The notes under the pieces were generated by a model. That model was not told the origin of the DNA, ran no database searches, and saw nothing but the letters and a program-made list of their open reading frames with translations. Shown here piece after piece: positions 60,586-64,000 of a DNA stretch of 64,000 nucleotides. This stretch comes from Zanthoxylum bungeanum (Eukaryota; Streptophyta; Magnoliopsida; Sapindales; Rutaceae), in NCBI GenBank assembly GCA_019454045.1, contig SKCR01021146.1, positions 59,931 to 123,930 on the forward strand, given 5' to 3'. Both the position numbers and the translations under genes were made by a program. The first letter of the stretch is position 1. The number at the start of each line of letters is the position of its first letter.

Positions 60586-60597
60586 GCTCTGATATCA
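60586..60597 (-). other. E4 primer binding site
   Basis: The minus strand reads TGATATCAGAGC, one substitution from TGGTATCAGAGC, one base inside the 5' LTR. Confidence 0.92.
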
Positions 60598-60598
60598 T

Positions 60599-62860
60599 TG
60601 TTAGTGTCCTAGACATGCCACGAGATCTCTAAGCGTGATTCGTGTGTGAATAAATCAAGAAGTTTGCGGAATAAACTTACATTGATCGGCTTTGACTTTC
60701 AAAAATTTTCATGGATATTGAAGATTCTAAGCCCTCCTTGTGGTTCCAAACTCATGGGTGAGTATCCATATCACCTTCATTTAACTCCCTTATGTGCTAG
60801 CAAGAACAAATGGAACAAATTTTATCTCCCAAGGAGAAACCAATTTGTCCGAGAGAGAGGGGAAAGAAATCGCCCCTTTTGATGAGCGAAGGCCAATCGG
60901 CCATAATGACCAAAAGGCCCTTCGGCCATTCAACAAAACAGAAGGCAATCTTCCTTTTTGCTTTCGGCCCTGTCAAAGGAAAAAGGAGAGCAATTGGCTT
61001 TTATTTGGCCAAAATTCCAAGAGCAATAAATGCCCACTGCGCCAAAATAAAAGGAATTCAGAGAGCAGTTTTCAAAAATAAAAATGGAGATGATTAATGG
61101 CCATTTATTTTTTAATTGAAAGAGAACCCATTTTTTTTTCGGCCAATTCATTCCTTTTTTTTTTTTTTTTTTTTTTAATTTAAGGCCATTCGGCCAAGAG
61201 CTTTATAAGGCCATTCGGCCAAATATCAGGGGGAGAGAGAATTTATCATAAAATTAAATGTGTTGAGTGTTTAAATAAATATCCAAACACTATTGCCAAC
61301 TACTTCTATCAATTATAGACAATTGATGTGAGTCATGGGTCCCACCCATTTAATTCTAAATCTAGTTGGCGTTCTCAACACACTTTGGGCTCGGGTTCGT
61401 TTAATCCAATTAAACGAATTTTCCGTCCTGGTATAATTAAATCTAATTTAATTAAATAATAATACCCAGTAAAATTATTACGAAAATTACTCGCGAATTA
61501 ATTCCAAGTTAATTCGTTCGCTAAAATTAAAATCTAATTTAATTTCCCATTGAAATCCAATTTCAATTAATATATCTAATATATTATTTAGCCCAATTAA
61601 ATAAATTAAATAGTAAAATCTAATTTAACTATTAAATTTATTTTACCGATTAATTCAAAATTAATCGCGTTCTCTCCTCTCGACGAATTTAATCCCAGAT
61701 AAATTCTCGACGCAATTAATCCCAGATTAATTATTTATCTGATAATTAATCCCAGATTAATTCTTTCCTTAATTAATCCCAGATTAATTTTCTCTCTCAA
61801 AATTAATCCCAGATTAATTCTCTCTCATAATTAATCCTAGATTAATTTTGTTCGAGTCAAATATCATCGGTGGATATGTTGGCAGTAAATACGGTCATCG
61901 GACTATCTGAACACGTGCGTACCCGGTACCACGCACTTACCAATTTACAAGACATGGTTGGCTTCTAGCAAAGCACCGTGCCTACCCAATTCTCCAGAAA
62001 TATTCTTCTACGGAATATATGATCTTTGTCAGGCGTAGTATACGTAGTATTGTGTATTACGATCCAGTATCGGATGTCACATGCAAGGCCTGGGGCTGGA
62101 GTTGTGTCTGCCCCGTACGAAGCATATATCGGATCACAAGCAACTAGTCTCTTTATGATCGAAAAGCCATGACCTAGTCATACTTCCCCGATGGCTATAG
62201 CACTTAGAGTACCAGTTCTGTATCCATGCGTGATCATCATCTCCATATGACTGAAGTGATTCTTCCATCTAGACATCACACCCAATACACTACGATTCTC
62301 AGTATACCCAGAAGAGGCGTACACATAACCTGTTAAAGTCCCGGACGACCAAAATCAAAGTATATTGATTGTCGCAAGTATTAGCGATGCAAGTCTCAGG
62401 TTAAGACCAAATACACCTACCCTGATTTGGACTCCCATAGACACATAGTCATACTACCAATGGGATTTCGAGGGTCTATCTATAGTGAAGCTGTTTCCGT
62501 ACCATCGGTAAATAGAACCTCCTATTACACTTGCATGAGTATCCAATACCCAAATATATGAGAACTATGCTGTTACGCTTCCATAACACGCACAAGTGTA
62601 ATACTAGCCTATTCCGTATTATCGATGTCCAGTCTCGATAATACTACGACTAGGGATATTTAATGATTAAACCTTTGTGGATTAATACTGTCTCATATCT
62701 TATTAATCCGGAACTAATCATAAGGACTTTTATCATTTATATATTCGAGTAATCCAATTACAAATGATAAAAGAGCAATTTCCTTTGTCACATAGTTAAT
62801 TTGTACAACAACACCATGTTTTGTACAAATAGTGATGCTATGGGTCATAATTGTCCAACA
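60599..62860 (-). repeat. E4 5' LTR
   Basis: Collinear with 52919-55196. The hairpin array lies at about 61,396-61,850. The open frames near 60,800-61,100 recur at 53,100-53,410 in the other LTR with different frames and are not genes. Confidence 0.94.
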
Positions 62861-62865
62861 ATAAC

Positions 62866-63345
62866 AGCTCAAGGTCAAGTACGTCCCACCGAGGCCTTAT
62901 TGTGTTCTTTGGCTCGGGATCGGGTACGTCCCACTGAGGTGAATTGGCAGGTTCATTGGCATGGGGTTAGAGTTTCTCCCACATAGTCTTATCTGAATAG
63001 GCACAGTGATGGATCATTCTCTTGTAGCCAGGTTCATTATCGACTCAGAGTCGCGTGCGTCCCATCGAGGCCTTAGTATGTTCATCGACATAGGGTATGA
63101 GTCTTTCCCTCATGTCCTTATTTAGATGGCACAAGGAAGGACCATTCCCTTATGGCCAAGTTCATTATCGGGTCGGGTCGGGTGAGTCCCACCGAGGCCT
63201 TGGTATGTTATTGGCACGAGGTCAGAATTTATTCCTCAAGGCCTTATCTGGATGGCACAAGGAGGGATCATTCCCTTATGGCCAGACTCATTACCGGCTC
63301 GGGGTCGGGTATGTCCCATCAATGCGCTATTATGTCAATGTGAGG
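62866..63345 (+). repeat. ~128-bp tandem array in the 3' region of G1
   Basis: GTCCCA(C/T)(C/T)GAGG recurs at about 62,883, 62,927, 63,057, 63,185 and, diverged, 63,312, giving a period of 127-130 bp. GATGGCACAAGGA(A/G)GGA with CCCTTATGGCCA accompanies each unit. Another partial unit lies before E4 at 52,850-52,913. The period is not a multiple of three, so the open frames here are not a repeated protein. Such arrays between integrase and 3' LTR are known from Tat/Ogre-like elements. Confidence 0.85.
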
Positions 63346-63576
63346 CCAGAACATCCCCATTCCCCTACTACAGTAAAGCTGCAATAGCAGAATTTAAATC
63401 CCCTGGGGTCAATATCCCATATGATTCAGGTCAGTTCAGAAAGTGTTGAAGGAGGTCGAGTTAAAGGTACCTGATACTGAAAGATCTTTTTGAAAGGTTC
63501 ACAATCTTCTAAGTATAATGAGAAAGTCAAAAGGTCAGATTTGTGATGTAATAGGCTCGAGCATCAATGTTCATGC
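63346..63576. other. Spacer between the G1 array and E5
   Basis: No coding frame, PPT or LTR edge of G1 is visible. G1's 3' LTR, if present, must lie beyond E5 and outside the window. Confidence 0.5.
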
Positions 63577-64000
63577 TGTTGCGTTTTCTAGGTCAAACCA
63601 AGATCAATTTAAGCAATGAAAAGTGTGAATACAACAAAGTAAAGTTACGGAAATACTCACTTTGATCGGATTTACGATGCGATGAAACATAAAAATTTTA
63701 TGCTCCTTCCTTGAAGCTCTCGGCCATGCCTCCAATTTGTTCTCCATGTTAGATCTCCAAGCTCCAAGCTTTGTGTGTGGATTCCATGCTCATGAATGGG
63801 TTTCCCTATCACATTTGTTTGACCCATTGGATGTGCTAGCATCATTGAAAAATTTGCCACAAATCTTTCTATTGCTTCTTCTATCTCTCGGCCATGAGAG
63901 AAAAAATTGGGAGAGAAAAAGGCAAGAATGCCGTGAGTTGGAGGAAGAGGGAGAAAAGAGTGTGTTGTGTATTTGTTTTCCTAAAACAAATACCATTTCC
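63577..64000 (-). mobile_element. Family A LTR E5, cut by the window end
   Basis: Starts TGTTGCGTTTTCTAGGTC, almost the complement of the S2 end, and continues through landmarks found in other family A LTRs: GAAATACTCACTTTGATCGG, CTCCAAGCTTTGTG, TATCACATTTG and GTGCTAGCA. The candidate left TSD is CATGC at 63572-63576. The partner lies outside the window. Confidence 0.85.

Larger units (their letters stand above)
52919..62860 (-). mobile_element. Complete Ty1/copia element E4, family A (TSD ATAAC)
   Basis: LTRs 52919-55196 (2,278 bp) and 60599-62860 (2,262 bp) are flanked by ATAAC at 52914-52918 and 62861-62865. The 5.4-kb interior has PPT on the left and primer site on the right, both on the minus strand. 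The LTRs are very similar but carry scattered substitutions, a T-run expansion at 61,155-61,177 and a loss of about 20 bp near 61,868. The element landed in the tandem repeat of G1. Confidence 0.96.

Noticed and set aside
63097..63387. Apparent repeated peptide HKEG-FPYGQ-HYR
   Set aside because: Arises from the ~128-bp DNA tandem array. The unit length is not a multiple of three and neighbouring units fall in other frames.
1..64000. tRNA, rRNA or other structural RNA genes
   Set aside because: I looked for tRNA A/B-box pairs and rRNA words on both strands and found none I could support. The tRNA-like words are retrotransposon primer sites.

Overview
This window is nuclear DNA from a flowering plant, probably a eudicot. 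The evidence is an intron-containing plant pectin methylesterase gene with a PMEI pro-domain, Ty1/copia elements with an initiator-tRNA-Met type primer site (TGGTATCAGAGC-like), Ty3/gypsy Tat-like elements with a TTGGCGCC primer site, and hAT transposons with 8-bp target duplications. No species can be named. Nearly everything is transposable-element DNA, nested several layers deep. The only low-copy gene seen is the pectinesterase at 44.5-46.6 kb.

Layout. 0-2.6 kb: remains of gypsy-type elements, with a broken PF04195-like gene on the minus strand and the 3' end plus LTR of another element on the plus strand. 4,228-7,277: a full-length hAT transposon with terminal inverted repeats, CCGGTTCGG-rich subterminal arrays, a perfect 8-bp TSD and a frameshifted transposase. 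7.5-8.6 kb: minus-strand gypsy protease/RT fragment, followed by a 1-kb minisatellite and an ATG/GAT microsatellite. 9,962-11,126: truncated copia LTR. 11.1-19.1 kb: composite copia copy E1 with a solo LTR (S1) nested inside its right-hand LTR. 19,293-28,421: a complete minus-strand copia element of a second family (CP2) with 2.4-kb LTRs. 28.4-31.2 kb: other copia debris, including a SIRE/Tork-like gag fragment. 31,161-41,089: copia E2 with nearly identical LTRs. 41,090-43,727: partial copia E3. 43.7-48.6 kb: the pectinesterase island with a small non-autonomous hAT element. 48,595 to the end: a plus-strand Tat-like gypsy element (G1) with gag fused to the integrase end by deletion, interrupted by a solo LTR (S2, TSD CAAAC) and by a complete copia element (E4, 52,919-62,860, TSD ATAAC) that landed in a ~128-bp tandem array. 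A further copia LTR (E5) starts at 63,577.

E1, E2, E3, E4, E5, S1 and S2 belong to one copia superfamily, called family A here. It has 2.0-2.3 kb LTRs, TGTTGGACAATTATG at the U3 end, PPT AAGTGGGAGAT, and a decayed gag-IN-RT-RH order on the minus strand. All full or near-full LTRs carry, upstream of the presumed TATA box, about nine to thirteen consecutive short perfect or near-perfect inverted repeats. Their 3-bp centres are almost always CCA or CTA, while the arm sequences differ from hairpin to hairpin. Between subfamilies the arms change in a compensatory way. The same CCA-centred architecture recurs in the long leader between PBS and gag. This is the most unusual signal in the window. E2 and E4 also combine young-looking LTRs with ruined coding regions, which suggests they were moved in trans.

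The pectinesterase gene is structurally complete: signal anchor, four PMEI cysteines, an RRLL processing site, two phase-consistent introns and 579 codons. It carries a single extra base in a homopolymer, and two of the usual catalytic positions are replaced.
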